Source of the DNA: Pseudomonas moorei
GTDB lineage: Bacteria; Pseudomonadota; Gammaproteobacteria; Pseudomonadales; Pseudomonadaceae
Assembly (NCBI RefSeq): GCF_008801475.1
Contig: NZ_VZPP01000008.1
Coordinates: 186,001 to 250,000, forward strand
Reading direction: 5' to 3'
Length of the DNA stretch: 64,000 nt
Below, piece after piece: positions 8,121-16,368 of the stretch. The translations under genes and the position numbers were made by a program. Each line of letters opens with the position of its first letter. The first letter of the stretch is position 1. The notes beneath the pieces were generated by a model. That model was not told the origin of the DNA and did no database searches. It was given only the letters and a program-made list of their open reading frames with translations.

Positions 8121-9218
8121 ATGAAACTGAATGACGCTCTGCACAGGGATAATAACAATGCGGATTTACTGCGTCTTATAGCGGCATGCGCCGTTATCTG
8201 GGGGCATGCTTACGCGCTGGTTCCAGGGTCTACGACGACAGAGCCTATTGGGCAGTTACTTGGATTTGACTATTCGGGATCGCTGGCCGTTGAATTCTTT
8301 TTTTTCTTGAGCGGTATTCTTGTAACGAATAGCTGGATAAACAATAGTTCACCCCTTAATTTTATATTGGCTCGGTTTTTTCGGGTGTTCCCGGCCGTCC
8401 TTGTCAGCGCGGCCGCTTGCGTGTTACTGCTTGGGCCGATGCTCACCACACTGCCGCTGAATAGTTATTTTTCTAATAGCACCGTTTTTACAGCAATATT
8501 TCGCCACCCCTATGTCGAATATTCTTTGCCCGGCGTGTTTGAACATAGCAATAACCCGCTGACCAATGGATCTATCTGGACGATCCGATATGAACTCATT
8601 ATGTACGCCATGTTGCTGGCCGCAGGGCTCTGCGGAGTATTCCGTCATAAGCTCTTCGCAACGGTGGTTCTAATCTCAATACTTGCCATTTCAATGTTTT
8701 TCCCGGAAGAAGTTGAAATGATTGGCCTGATGAACGTCAATATTGGCGGTCGCCTCCCGGCCTTCTTTGCCTTTGGCGCTCTTCTTGCGCTTTACAAAGA
8801 TCAGGCAAGTATCAATATCCGTATCGTTTCCGGTTTAATTCTCTTTGCCTGGATCTGCCGGCATGGGTCGGCGTTCCAGTTTGTGTTTTATCCGGCATTT
8901 TTGATAACGGCGCTTTGGCTGATGACCACCGAGCCAATCAAGGCATTGCGGCTTCCAGGCGACTTTTCGTATGGTGTTTACGTCTTCGGATGGCCAATAC
9001 AACAGGTCATGGCCGCTGTTTTCCCGAATTTCGGCGTTCATGCAAATCAGGTTGTTACGATCGCTGCATCTCTCGCGTTGGCCAGTATTTCCTGGTTCGT
9101 AATTGAAAAGCCCTGTATCCGCTATGGTCGCCAGTTAGGTCGGTATTTTGCTGCGCATAGTAGCCGTGAAGCCAATGCAGAGGCGACGCTGGTGACGGTT
9201 CGTAGACCCAGCGAATAA
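8121..9218 (+). CDS. Acyltransferase family 3 membrane protein (O-acetylase type)
   Basis: 365 residues from ATG 8121 (MKLNDALHRDNNNADLLRLIAACAVIWGHAYAL). The N-terminal DLLRxxAAxxVxxxH motif with the catalytic-type His, and about ten hydrophobic helices (for example LAVEFFFFLSGILV), mark the acyltransferase-3/OafA family, which acetylates or succinylates cell-surface sugars at the inner membrane. The extracytoplasmic SGNH domain of full OafA is absent. Base composition is visibly more AT-rich than the flanking genes, with codons such as TTA, AAT and ATA, which suggests horizontal acquisition. It stands alone, so its target polysaccharide cannot be named. Confidence 0.85.
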   Translation: MKLNDALHRDNNNADLLRLIAACAVIWGHAYALVPGSTTTEPIGQLLGFDYSGSLAVEFFFFLSGILVTNSWINNSSPLNFILARFFRVFPAVLVSAAACVLLLGPMLTTLPLNSYFSNSTVFTAIFRHPYVEYSLPGVFEHSNNPLTNGSIWTIRYELIMYAMLLAAGLCGVFRHKLFATVVLISILAISMFFPEEVEMIGLMNVNIGGRLPAFFAFGALLALYKDQASINIRIVSGLILFAWICRHGSAFQFVFYPAFLITALWLMTTEPIKALRLPGDFSYGVYVFGWPIQQVMAAVFPNFGVHANQVVTIAASLALASISWFVIEKPCIRYGRQLGRYFAAHSSREANAEATLVTVRRPSE

Positions 9219-9410
9219 CGACTGGCATGTGAGTCGTCACTGCGCCAAGAGGGGGGCTATGTTTTCAGTGTTTTCTAAACCACTTGATCAAAGATCATCG
9301 GGCCTGAGTGGGTTTTGCCCCAACACATTTTTTTGGATTAAACACTGGATACTCTCCCGCGGTTAAACAGCCACAACCGATGCAGCCTTCCAGGCTCGTC
9401 GACAGCATGG

Positions 9411-10691
9411 TTAATTGGCCGTTACATCACGCGTTGAAAAATAAAACGTGAGAAACCACAGAATCAGGGCGGTAGCGCTGATCAAGGCGCCCAGCAGGCT
9501 TACCGCCATCCAGCCCCATAGCGCATAAACCTGGGTCGCGGCGGCGGCTCCCAGCGCGCTACCGACCGAGTAGAAGCACATGTAGGCGCCGACCATGCGA
9601 CTTTGGGCGTCGGGTCGTGCAGCAAAAATCAGGCTCTGGTTGGTGACGTGAACCGCTTGCACCGCGAAGTCGAGCAACACGACGCCGCAGACCAGCGCGA
9701 TCAGGGACGTCTGGGCAAACGTAATGGGCAACCAGGACAGCGTCAGGAGCCCCAGCGAAATACCGGTCACTCGTTGCCCCAGGCCTTGGTCGGCCCAGCG
9801 ACCGGCTCTACTGGCGGCAAGGGCACCGGCGACGCCGGCCAGTCCAAACAGGCCGATGGCAGTGTGTGAAAGCGACAGCGGCGGGGCGCTCAATGGCAGC
9901 ACCATGGATGTCCATAGCACGGAAAAAGCGGCAAAGATCAGCAAGGCCAGAAGGCCCCTGACGCGTAAAGTGCGTTCGGTGATGAACAGTTTGAAGAGTG
10001 AACGCATGAGCGCCAGGTAGGTGTCCTGGCGCTTTGGCGGCGCAGTGAAAGGCGCCACTTTCCACAGCACCGCCGCGATGGTCAGCATCAATCCCGAGGA
10101 CACGAAGTAAACGGCGCGCCAGCCCGCCATATCCGCAATCAGGCCGGAGGTAAACCGCGCCAGAAGAATGCCCAGGACAATTCCACTGGTTACCGTCCCG
10201 ACTGCCTGCCCGCGTTGTGAGGGGGTTGCCAGCACGGCGGCGTAGGCCACCAATACCTGAACGACCACTGCCAACAGGCCCATCATGATCATGGCACCCA
10301 ACAGGGCCAGCCATTGCTGTGCTGCACCGACCGCCGCGAGCGCCACCGCCGACAGCAGTACCTGCGTCAGAATCAGCCGTTTACGGTTTACCAAATCGCC
10401 CAGCGGGACTATGAACAGCAACCCCAACGCGTAACCGACTTGAGTGGCCGTCACCACGACTCCGATCATCGATGAGGCCACGTTCAGGCTCCGGGCCATG
10501 GAGTCGAGTAACGGTTGTGCGAAGTAAACGTTGGCGACTGCCAGTGCGCAGGTGACAGAAAACAATAACGTGAGCGACGGCGAAAGCCCTGGATACCGGT
10601 CGGACCTGCTGCTGTCGCCGGTATCCGAAGGCGGCAATCGCGCAGGCTGTGTGGAGAACCGTTTGGTGGCTGAGTCGGCATCTGCTGTCAT
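9411..10691 (-). CDS. MFS transporter (DHA1 / sugar-efflux type)
   Basis: 426 residues. ATG at 10691 is chosen because GGAGG lies five bases before it; an ATG four codons earlier contains that ribosome-binding site. Twelve predicted helices; the YALGLLFIVPLGDLVNRKRLI segment is the MFS motif A loop between helices 2 and 3, and GSALGAAAATQ lies late in the C-terminal half. The group exports drugs, sugars or amino acids. It is divergent from an HxlR regulator and a long inverted repeat lies in the shared promoter, so expression is probably controlled by that regulator. Confidence 0.85.
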   Translation of the reverse strand: MTADADSATKRFSTQPARLPPSDTGDSSRSDRYPGLSPSLTLLFSVTCALAVANVYFAQPLLDSMARSLNVASSMIGVVVTATQVGYALGLLFIVPLGDLVNRKRLILTQVLLSAVALAAVGAAQQWLALLGAMIMMGLLAVVVQVLVAYAAVLATPSQRGQAVGTVTSGIVLGILLARFTSGLIADMAGWRAVYFVSSGLMLTIAAVLWKVAPFTAPPKRQDTYLALMRSLFKLFITERTLRVRGLLALLIFAAFSVLWTSMVLPLSAPPLSLSHTAIGLFGLAGVAGALAASRAGRWADQGLGQRVTGISLGLLTLSWLPITFAQTSLIALVCGVVLLDFAVQAVHVTNQSLIFAARPDAQSRMVGAYMCFYSVGSALGAAAATQVYALWGWMAVSLLGALISATALILWFLTFYFSTRDVTAN

Positions 10692-10713
10692 GTACACCTC
10701 CATGGCGTTAAAC

Positions 10714-10771
10714 TGGTTTCAATTAAAAACTGGATTCCATTGTTGCGGCATCTGGTTTTTAATTGCAACCA
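10714..10771. promoter_or_regulatory. Probable HxlR operator: 20-bp inverted repeat
   Basis: Arms 10714-10733 and 10752-10771 are inverted copies matching at about 17 of 20 positions, each built around CAATTAAAAAC or its complement, with an 18-bp spacer. It fills the space between the divergent MFS and HxlR starts, as expected for a dimeric winged-helix autoregulator. Confidence 0.75.
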
Positions 10772-10791
10772 CATTGTTCAAGGTCAATAAG

Positions 10792-11250
10792 ATGGAAGAA
10801 GACGCCGCACCACAGATCAGCGAATGCCCGGTAGCCAGAGCACTGGAGGCCATCGGGGATCGTTGGTCGCTCATGATCATCCGCGACGCTTTTGATGACA
10901 TTCGCCGCTTCAGCGAATTTCAAAAGAGCCTGGGCGTGGCCAAAAATATCCTGGCATCGAGACTCAAGACGTTGGTTGAGGTCGGGGTTTTCGATGTGCG
11001 ACCGGCGTCCGATGGCAGCGCCTACAAGGAGTACGTCCTTACGGAAAAAGGACGGGAAATCTTTCCGGTGGTGGTCAGCCTGCGGCAATGGGGCGAACGT
11101 TACCTGTTCAAGCCGCAGGAGACGCGTTCCGTGCTGATTGACAAAGCGACCGGACAGCCTCTGATGCCGATTGATGTCCGCTCAGCAGACGGTCAGAAGC
11201 TCGGCCCGTCTGACTGCCACAGAGTGAGACGGGTTGGCGGCGAGTCGTGA
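10792..11250 (+). CDS. HxlR family transcriptional regulator
   Basis: 152 residues from ATG 10792. The HxlR signature is complete: CPVARALEAIGDRWSLMIIRDAFDDIRRFSEFQKSLGVAKNILASRLKTLVEVGVF, with the conserved N-terminal Cys of ECPVARAL at residue 11. HxlR proteins are small winged-helix repressors or redox/electrophile sensors that usually control a divergent gene. Here the neighbour is the MFS exporter, so a sensor-efflux pair is likely. The C-terminal 40 residues (LIDKATGQPLMPIDVRSADG) are typical of the longer members. Confidence 0.92.
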   Translation: MEEDAAPQISECPVARALEAIGDRWSLMIIRDAFDDIRRFSEFQKSLGVAKNILASRLKTLVEVGVFDVRPASDGSAYKEYVLTEKGREIFPVVVSLRQWGERYLFKPQETRSVLIDKATGQPLMPIDVRSADGQKLGPSDCHRVRRVGGES

Positions 11251-11296
11251 ACCGACAGCCGACCCGCCTCCCACTGATCGTCAGGCAAATCGAGCT

Positions 11297-11995
11297 TCAT
11301 TTGACCTGATTCGATGGATAAAGACCGGCAAGTCGCGCAATCACGACGCCCACGTAAAAAACGCCTGAAAACTCTTCGACCATCACCAATGAACGAGCGT
11401 GGTTGGTCAATGGGAGGACATCTCCGTAACCGGTGGTCGTGAGCGTCGTGAAGCTGAAATAGATCAGTTTGAAGAACGTACCGGGCTGCATGAAGTCGAG
11501 GCGGCCAGGGCCGAATGAACCCGCGCTGGATATCTCGACCAGGGCATAGATGAAGGACCAGACGAAGGCCAGCATGATGTAACCCGCAAGCGCGCCATGC
11601 AGCTTGTCGGCGGTTATGGGCCCGCGCCTGAGAACATAGCGAATCACGCTGCTGAACGAGACGGTAAGAGACACCGTATAAGCGATCCCGGCAAGATCAA
11701 GAATCTTGATGCTTTCAGTCCACAACGCTGCCCATAGAAGACCGACCCCAAGCAACGCCAGGCCCAGTTTGAGGATGACTCCCCGCCGAGTCTGCCCGGC
11801 CGCGAAGGCACCCACGAGCAGCACGATTGAAGACACAATGCCGAGCAACGTGCGCGCAAATATGCCCTCCTCAAGAAAGGGAAACAGCAGGATCAATCCC
11901 AGTAAGAGCAGCAATAGATAGGTGCAGGGCCCTTGCCCTATCAGCAACTGAGCCAGGTCCGCGTCGGTTTCGGCTTTATCCTGCGAATCTGTCAT
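11297..11995 (-). CDS. Two-TM potassium channel protein with extra N-terminal helices
   Basis: 232 residues, ATG 11995. The selectivity filter TTTGYGDVLP lies near residue 195, flanked by a pore helix (FFKLIYFSFTTLTTTGYGD) and a last membrane helix. Four or five hydrophobic segments precede it (for example TYLLLLLLGLILLFPFLEEG and GVILKLGLALLGVGLLWAA), giving a six-helix topology but without an obvious S4 arginine ladder. No RCK domain follows. Probably K+ conduction or membrane-potential control. It is convergent with the HxlR gene and independent of the two shorter channels elsewhere in the window. Confidence 0.85.
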   Translation of the reverse strand: MTDSQDKAETDADLAQLLIGQGPCTYLLLLLLGLILLFPFLEEGIFARTLLGIVSSIVLLVGAFAAGQTRRGVILKLGLALLGVGLLWAALWTESIKILDLAGIAYTVSLTVSFSSVIRYVLRRGPITADKLHGALAGYIMLAFVWSFIYALVEISSAGSFGPGRLDFMQPGTFFKLIYFSFTTLTTTGYGDVLPLTNHARSLVMVEEFSGVFYVGVVIARLAGLYPSNQVK

Positions 11996-12042
11996 ACCGG
12001 TTTCCCTGAGAGGTCATGACCCATGGTGGATTCTAGCTACGG

Positions 12043-12771
12043 CTACCTTTCAGCGCTTTGAGGTTTCAGATCCCATGCCTTGAGTTTTTTTGCAGCGGTT
12101 CCGAAAGGCCCCAGTTGGTAAACGGCCGCGCCGACGGGTGAGAAGACAAATGATTGGAATGGCTCGGCATTCATTTTGTCGAGATAGTCACGTGGAGCAA
12201 CTCCCGTGCTCACATGGGGATTGAAATGCTCGCCAGACATTTTCGGGACGAATGTCGATACGTACTGGATGAGCGCCGCGTCATTGCCGGGATCGTCGTG
12301 CGCCGCGGTGAACGCTTCAATCGGGCCGGTTTCTACGGTGAAAGGCTCAACCGCGGCAATGATGTCCTCTTGCAACTTGATGATTTCCGGCGTTGGCCTC
12401 GCGCAAATGCCGGCGACCCCGAGCGCTCCAGCGGGCGCGTAATAGTATTTGAACGCCTCCAGTTTCATGGCGCTCACATGGGCGCTCAGGAGAACCTTTT
12501 CCGCAGCGGCATAGACCTTGTCCAGATCCTCCGTGCGGACGAAACGCTGAACCAGCGTGATGTGCGGCCGGTGTTCGGCATCCAGGGCGAAACCTTTCGG
12601 AAACACGGCGAGCAGTCGGGCGTTATTGGCGTCGGAGTGCTTGAGCATCGTGCTGTCGGGCTCCAGGAGGATGTCGATGGCGGTGACCCTGGACGGCGCG
12701 CCGATCGCGGTAAACGCCAGCATACAAGTCACCAGGGCGGCCAGAATCGTTTGTACACCTAGGGTTTTCAT
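12043..12771 (-). CDS. Exported 2H phosphoesterase (2'-5' RNA ligase-like)
   Basis: 242 residues from ATG 12771, with a Sec signal peptide (MKTLGVQTILAALVTCMLAFTAIGA). Two H-x-T/S motifs 116 residues apart, HIT at 70-72 and HVS at 186-188, mark the 2H phosphoesterase fold, whose cytoplasmic members hydrolyse cyclic phosphodiesters or seal 2'-5' RNA. Export to the periplasm is unusual for the fold. It lies 96 bases downstream of the arylsulfatase on the same strand, separated by a strong hairpin, so the two may form one transcript that handles ester-linked sulfate and phosphate. The substrate is unknown. Confidence 0.7.
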   Translation of the reverse strand: MKTLGVQTILAALVTCMLAFTAIGAPSRVTAIDILLEPDSTMLKHSDANNARLLAVFPKGFALDAEHRPHITLVQRFVRTEDLDKVYAAAEKVLLSAHVSAMKLEAFKYYYAPAGALGVAGICARPTPEIIKLQEDIIAAVEPFTVETGPIEAFTAAHDDPGNDAALIQYVSTFVPKMSGEHFNPHVSTGVAPRDYLDKMNAEPFQSFVFSPVGAAVYQLGPFGTAAKKLKAWDLKPQSAER

Positions 12772-12835
12772 CGGTGCGGCTCTCAAGATAGAGGCCGCGC
12801 CCAGTGATCAGGGGGCGGCTCCGGAAGGAAGGGGA

Positions 12836-12860
12836 GCGGCAGCCTGGATCAGGCTGCCGC
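12836..12860 (-). terminator. Perfect 11-bp hairpin between sulfatase and 2H phosphoesterase
   Basis: GCGGCAGCCTG (12836-12846), three-base loop, CAGGCTGCCGC (12850-12860). It lies 8 bases after the sulfatase stop on the minus strand. There is no T-run, so it may stabilise the upstream mRNA or partially terminate rather than act as a full terminator. Confidence 0.55.
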
Positions 12861-12867
12861 GGTGTCG

Positions 12868-14520
12868 CTAGTTAGGCATGGGTATGGTGATGCCTTCCTT
12901 CTCCAGGTCCTCCCGTACCGACTGGAATTTCTGGTACTTGGAAATTTCGATCGGGCCGTCGTAGGTCATGCTTTGTATTTTCCGTGGGGGATACTGAACA
13001 TAGGTTTTCATCAACTTGGCGATGGCTGAGCTGATGGGTACCAGGGTCCAGGTGCGCTCAGTGTAGTTGTTCATGAAAATGTCGTAGCGCTCCTGAGGAT
13101 CCTGCAGCAGGTCAAACACCTGCGGCACCGTCGCCACGTATTTGGTCGGGCCTTTCCAGCCCTGGTTGGTGTCGACGGCCAGCCCGCCTGTCACGGCGCC
13201 ATCGTCGCCACGCAGGTTGAACACTGCCTTGTAGTTACCGACACGCGCGGCACCGGGCGACAGCTCGTTCTCGGTGAAATAGAACCACTCTTTACGCGGG
13301 TCAGGGCCGGTGCCGAGCAGCACCGGGGTCATATCGTAACTGTCGAAGATGATCGGTTTACCTTCGCGGTCTTTCTCCGGCAGCTTGATGCCGGCCACAG
13401 AAGCGAAGGTCGCCATCAAATCGAGGCCACCGATGATGTCGTGATTTTTGGTGTTCGGTTTGATTTTTCCCGGCCAGGCCATGATGGCCGGAACCCGGTT
13501 GCCACCCTCGCGCACCGTACCCTTGGTGCCACGGAAAGGCGTGTAGCCAGCGTCCGGGTACACATCCTGCCACGCACCGTTATCGGTCGTGTAAACCACC
13601 AGGGTGTTTTTATCCAGTCCCAGTGCCTTCAGCTTGTCCATGATGCGGCCGATGCGGGTATCGAGCTCAACCACGGAGTCGGCGTATTTCGACTTGGAGA
13701 TCGATTTGTGAACGAACTCCGGCGCCGGCATGTTCGGCTGGTGCACCTTCATGAAGTTGACGTTGATGAAGAAGGGTTTATTGGATTTGGCCGCCGTATC
13801 GAGAAACTCCATCGTGGCTTTTTCCACATAGTTGTCGAAGAACGGAATGCCGACCACACCGGGTTTGCCATCTACAACCGGTGTGTCGACGTACTGACCG
13901 TTGATCTTGAACTCCTCTACCGCTTTTTCACCGGCTTTTCCCGACAGTGCGCCCCGTGTCACTTTGGCAAACATCGCGCGGGTTTCATCATCCATGTCCG
14001 GGAACCATGTAGGGTCCGCGTAGGTGTAGGCGTTCAGGTGATACAGGCCGACGTATTTCATCACGTCGTAACCTTGAGCATTGGGCAGGGCGTAATCATC
14101 TTCGCCCAAGTGCCACTTGCCGGTGAAATAGGTGTCGTAACCACCGGTTTTGAGTACCGAGGCCAGTGTCCATTCCGCCGCTGGCAAGCCACCACCCTGA
14201 CCCTGAAAGGCCACCGTGGTCATGCCGCTGCGGTTGGGGATGCGCCCGGTTTGCATGGCGGCCCGGCCTGGTGTGCAACTGGGTTGCGCATAGAAGGAGA
14301 AGAAGGTGGTGCCTTCGGCGGCGAGTTCATCAATGTTGGGCGTCGGCATGCCTCGACCTACACCCCCGCCATAAGGGCCCAGGTCACCGTAGCCGGTATC
14401 GTCGGAGACGATGAACAGGATGTTTGGTTTTTCGTTTTGTGCGGCCTGGGCAAAGCCATTCAGCGCCATCAGCAACGAACACATAACGTAAAATCCGGGG
14501 CGATTTAGATGCCTTTTCAT
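12868..14520 (-). CDS. Periplasmic arylsulfatase (type I sulfatase)
   Basis: 550 residues with a Sec signal peptide ending at AQA (about residue 27). KPNILFIVSDDTGYGDLGPYG gives the two metal-binding aspartates (D40, D41). SCTPGRAAMQTGR is the formylglycine signature C-x-P-x-R (C82), the cysteine being oxidised by a formylglycine-generating enzyme that is not in this window. FTGKWHLGE and TTDNGAW are further sulfatase blocks. It hydrolyses sulfate esters in the periplasm for sulfur scavenging; the natural ester is unknown. Likely induced by sulfate limitation, though no regulatory site was recognised. Length is normal for the family. Confidence 0.9.
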   Translation of the reverse strand: MKRHLNRPGFYVMCSLLMALNGFAQAAQNEKPNILFIVSDDTGYGDLGPYGGGVGRGMPTPNIDELAAEGTTFFSFYAQPSCTPGRAAMQTGRIPNRSGMTTVAFQGQGGGLPAAEWTLASVLKTGGYDTYFTGKWHLGEDDYALPNAQGYDVMKYVGLYHLNAYTYADPTWFPDMDDETRAMFAKVTRGALSGKAGEKAVEEFKINGQYVDTPVVDGKPGVVGIPFFDNYVEKATMEFLDTAAKSNKPFFINVNFMKVHQPNMPAPEFVHKSISKSKYADSVVELDTRIGRIMDKLKALGLDKNTLVVYTTDNGAWQDVYPDAGYTPFRGTKGTVREGGNRVPAIMAWPGKIKPNTKNHDIIGGLDLMATFASVAGIKLPEKDREGKPIIFDSYDMTPVLLGTGPDPRKEWFYFTENELSPGAARVGNYKAVFNLRGDDGAVTGGLAVDTNQGWKGPTKYVATVPQVFDLLQDPQERYDIFMNNYTERTWTLVPISSAIAKLMKTYVQYPPRKIQSMTYDGPIEISKYQKFQSVREDLEKEGITIPMPN

Positions 14521-14859
14521 GTCTGGTTTCCTTTCTCAAAAGTCGATCCTTTGCTCACCCAACAATGCGATGAGTGCAAGCCAAGGACCCTGCGAGGGAC
14601 CACCCAATCAACAGCCTGGACAGTTCTGGAGACTCGCTAACGTCGAAATAGAAATTCCCGCACACTATTCAGGGTTAACGTCGAAGCCTAGTACGAATGG
14701 AATCTTCTGGTATGGCGTTTTGGAGTCATTCGTCGACTTTGTCGCTCACCGTTCGCTCTGCTTGTGCGTTGGGCGTGTTGGAAGCCGTTTGTCAGTGACC
14801 GCTGTTGGCTGCTTCCTGTCATCGATTCAACCAAGCCACAAATCAGCTAACCGCTCCGA
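14521..14859. other. Intergenic region upstream of the arylsulfatase
   Basis: 339 bases holding the sulfatase promoter (minus strand) and the 3' side of the convergently placed region after the SMR gene. GAAAGGAAACC ahead of the sulfatase ATG serves as its ribosome-binding site. No gene or repeat recognised. Confidence 0.4.
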
Positions 14860-15186
14860 TCAGGCCGCCCAGCGCAGCCCAGCGACACTCAGCAGGATCG
14901 AACCGATCCAGAAAAATCGCCAGAACGACACTCCGTCACCCAGCCAATACATGCCAACGATGGCTGTGCCGGCAGCGCCGATGCCGGTCCAGACGGCATA
15001 GGCGGTGCCTACCGGCAGAACCCGCAATGCCATCGTCAATAAATACAAACTACCAGCCAGCACCACGAAGGTTGCGGCGAGCAGCCAGGGTCGTTCCAGG
15101 CCATTTGCGGATTTCAAGCCGATGGCAAAGGCGATTTCCAGGAATCCGGCGGCGATCAAGAGTAACCAGGAAGAGGTGTAAGTCAT
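14860..15186 (-). CDS. Small multidrug resistance (SMR/SugE-like) transporter
   Basis: 108 residues, four hydrophobic helices, ATG 15186. The essential membrane glutamate is in FLEIAFAIGLKSANG (E17) and the conserved LPVGTAYAVWTGIGAAGTAIVG block follows (about 57-79). SMR proteins work as dual-topology dimers exporting cationic compounds with proton antiport. The WAxGLK tryptophan of the guanidinium-exporting (Gdx) subtype is replaced by phenylalanine, so the cargo (quaternary ammonium, guanidinium or other) cannot be assigned. It follows the SLAC1-type gene on the same strand but behind a terminator. Confidence 0.85.
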   Translation of the reverse strand: MTYTSSWLLLIAAGFLEIAFAIGLKSANGLERPWLLAATFVVLAGSLYLLTMALRVLPVGTAYAVWTGIGAAGTAIVGMYWLGDGVSFWRFFWIGSILLSVAGLRWAA

Positions 15187-15206
15187 TCGACAAGACCCGT
15201 GGTGGC

Positions 15207-15235
15207 AAAAAAAAAGCGAGCCGATGAAGGCTCGC
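15207..15235 (-). terminator. Rho-independent terminator after the SLAC1/TehA gene
   Basis: Minus-strand stem GCGAGCC (15229-15235) / GGCTCGC (15216-15222) with a six-base loop, followed by nine T (A-run 15207-15215 on the plus strand). Confidence 0.9.
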
Positions 15236-15251
15236 CAAAGGGAGGTAAACG

Positions 15252-16253
15252 TTAGTTGGCCAACAATTTGCCCTTGAACAGACTGGCCAGGGTTTTCACG
15301 GTCAGCACGCTCAGTGCCGCAGTGAGGAACAGCAGGATCGCAGCCGCGATGACCATCAGTGCGGTGTTGTCCTGGGCATGGGCATATTTCAGTGCCGCAT
15401 TGCTCAGGGCCGCGATGGGAAAGCTGATGGCCCACCACGAAGGGGCAAAGGGCACATCGCGACGGAACACTTTGAAGCTCAACACCACGAACAGGAACAA
15501 CCCGAAGTAGAACAACACACTGGCAAACCGGTCGATCTCGCCGAACACGTTGGTGTACGCCAGGAAGCCGACTTCAAAGGGCGCAATCAGCACCATCAGG
15601 GACGGCACCATGCCTTTGGCCAGGGCGGCTTGATGCACCAGCCGCGAAAAGATCCGGGTGTAGAAAACCAGTGCCAGCACCACACCCACGGCGAGGGCAA
15701 ACAGGTTGAACTCCGCAGCCCAGGCCATGGGCATGTGCGCACCGGTTACGGCGATGTCGAGGGTGGCAACGCCAGGGATCAGCCAGGCGGGTACTGCATT
15801 CGATGGATCCTGGCCACCCGACAACAAGCGTGAAGCCACCAGGCCGGCGAGCAACACAGTCAATACGCTGCCCAGTATCCACAATGCCTGTCCGAGCCAT
15901 TGGCTGTGGGGTGCTGCTACGGCGGAAAGCAGGAGCAGTGCGATGGTAACGGTGCCGAAAAAGTTGCTGGCGATGGGGTGATTGAATTCGGCCCGTACCG
16001 CTTCAGGGTGCTTCCACCACTTGGTCAGGTAACCCAGGGTCAGCAGCACGAATGCAAGGCCGGCAAACGCACCAATCGCTTCACCCAACAGGCCACCAAC
16101 GCCGTAGAACTGACCGCTCAAGCGCCAGGCCAGACCCAGGCCTGCCAGGCCCATGACTGAACCGAACAGATTGATGGGCAGGTTTTTGATGGATGTCGTG
16201 CCACGCGTGACCGATTGAGTTGCAGCGATGGTAGGGGTGTATGCAGTATTCAT
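15252..16253 (-). CDS. SLAC1/TehA family anion channel (TDT family)
   Basis: 333 residues from ATG 16253 (MNTAYTPTIAATQ), preceded by GGGAGA. About ten predicted helices, starting with the typical IKNLPINLFGSVMGLAGLGLAWR and including HPIASNFFGTVTIALLLLSAV, LIPGVATLDIAVTG and APSWWAISFPIAALSNAALKY, all hallmark blocks of the C4-dicarboxylate/TehA/SLAC1 fold. The family passes small anions through a pore gated by a conserved phenylalanine. TehB is not nearby, so a tellurite role is not supported. It is divergent from a GlxA-type regulator 115 bases away, which may control it. Confidence 0.88.
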   Translation of the reverse strand: MNTAYTPTIAATQSVTRGTTSIKNLPINLFGSVMGLAGLGLAWRLSGQFYGVGGLLGEAIGAFAGLAFVLLTLGYLTKWWKHPEAVRAEFNHPIASNFFGTVTIALLLLSAVAAPHSQWLGQALWILGSVLTVLLAGLVASRLLSGGQDPSNAVPAWLIPGVATLDIAVTGAHMPMAWAAEFNLFALAVGVVLALVFYTRIFSRLVHQAALAKGMVPSLMVLIAPFEVGFLAYTNVFGEIDRFASVLFYFGLFLFVVLSFKVFRRDVPFAPSWWAISFPIAALSNAALKYAHAQDNTALMVIAAAILLFLTAALSVLTVKTLASLFKGKLLAN

Positions 16254-16368
16254 GGCAGTCTCCCGTTTGACTGAATTTGCTGTTGGAGCTATTTTCAGCC
16301 AAACAGGTTGTGGCTGAAATAGTCGCATAGCGACATATTCAGCCAATGATTCGACGAGGACAGACATC

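Noticed and set aside
9291..9306. TTGATCAAAGATCATC as a further ANR-like site
   Set aside because: Half-site spacing is five instead of four and the second half-site is ATCAT; it lies downstream of two converging genes.
13441..14508. 355-codon open frame on the plus strand
   Set aside because: Antisense to the arylsulfatase, which has a complete active site and signal peptide.
15252..16253. Tellurite-resistance function for the TehA/SLAC1-like gene
   Set aside because: No tehB methyltransferase next to it; SLAC1-type anion channel blocks dominate, so only the channel family is called.
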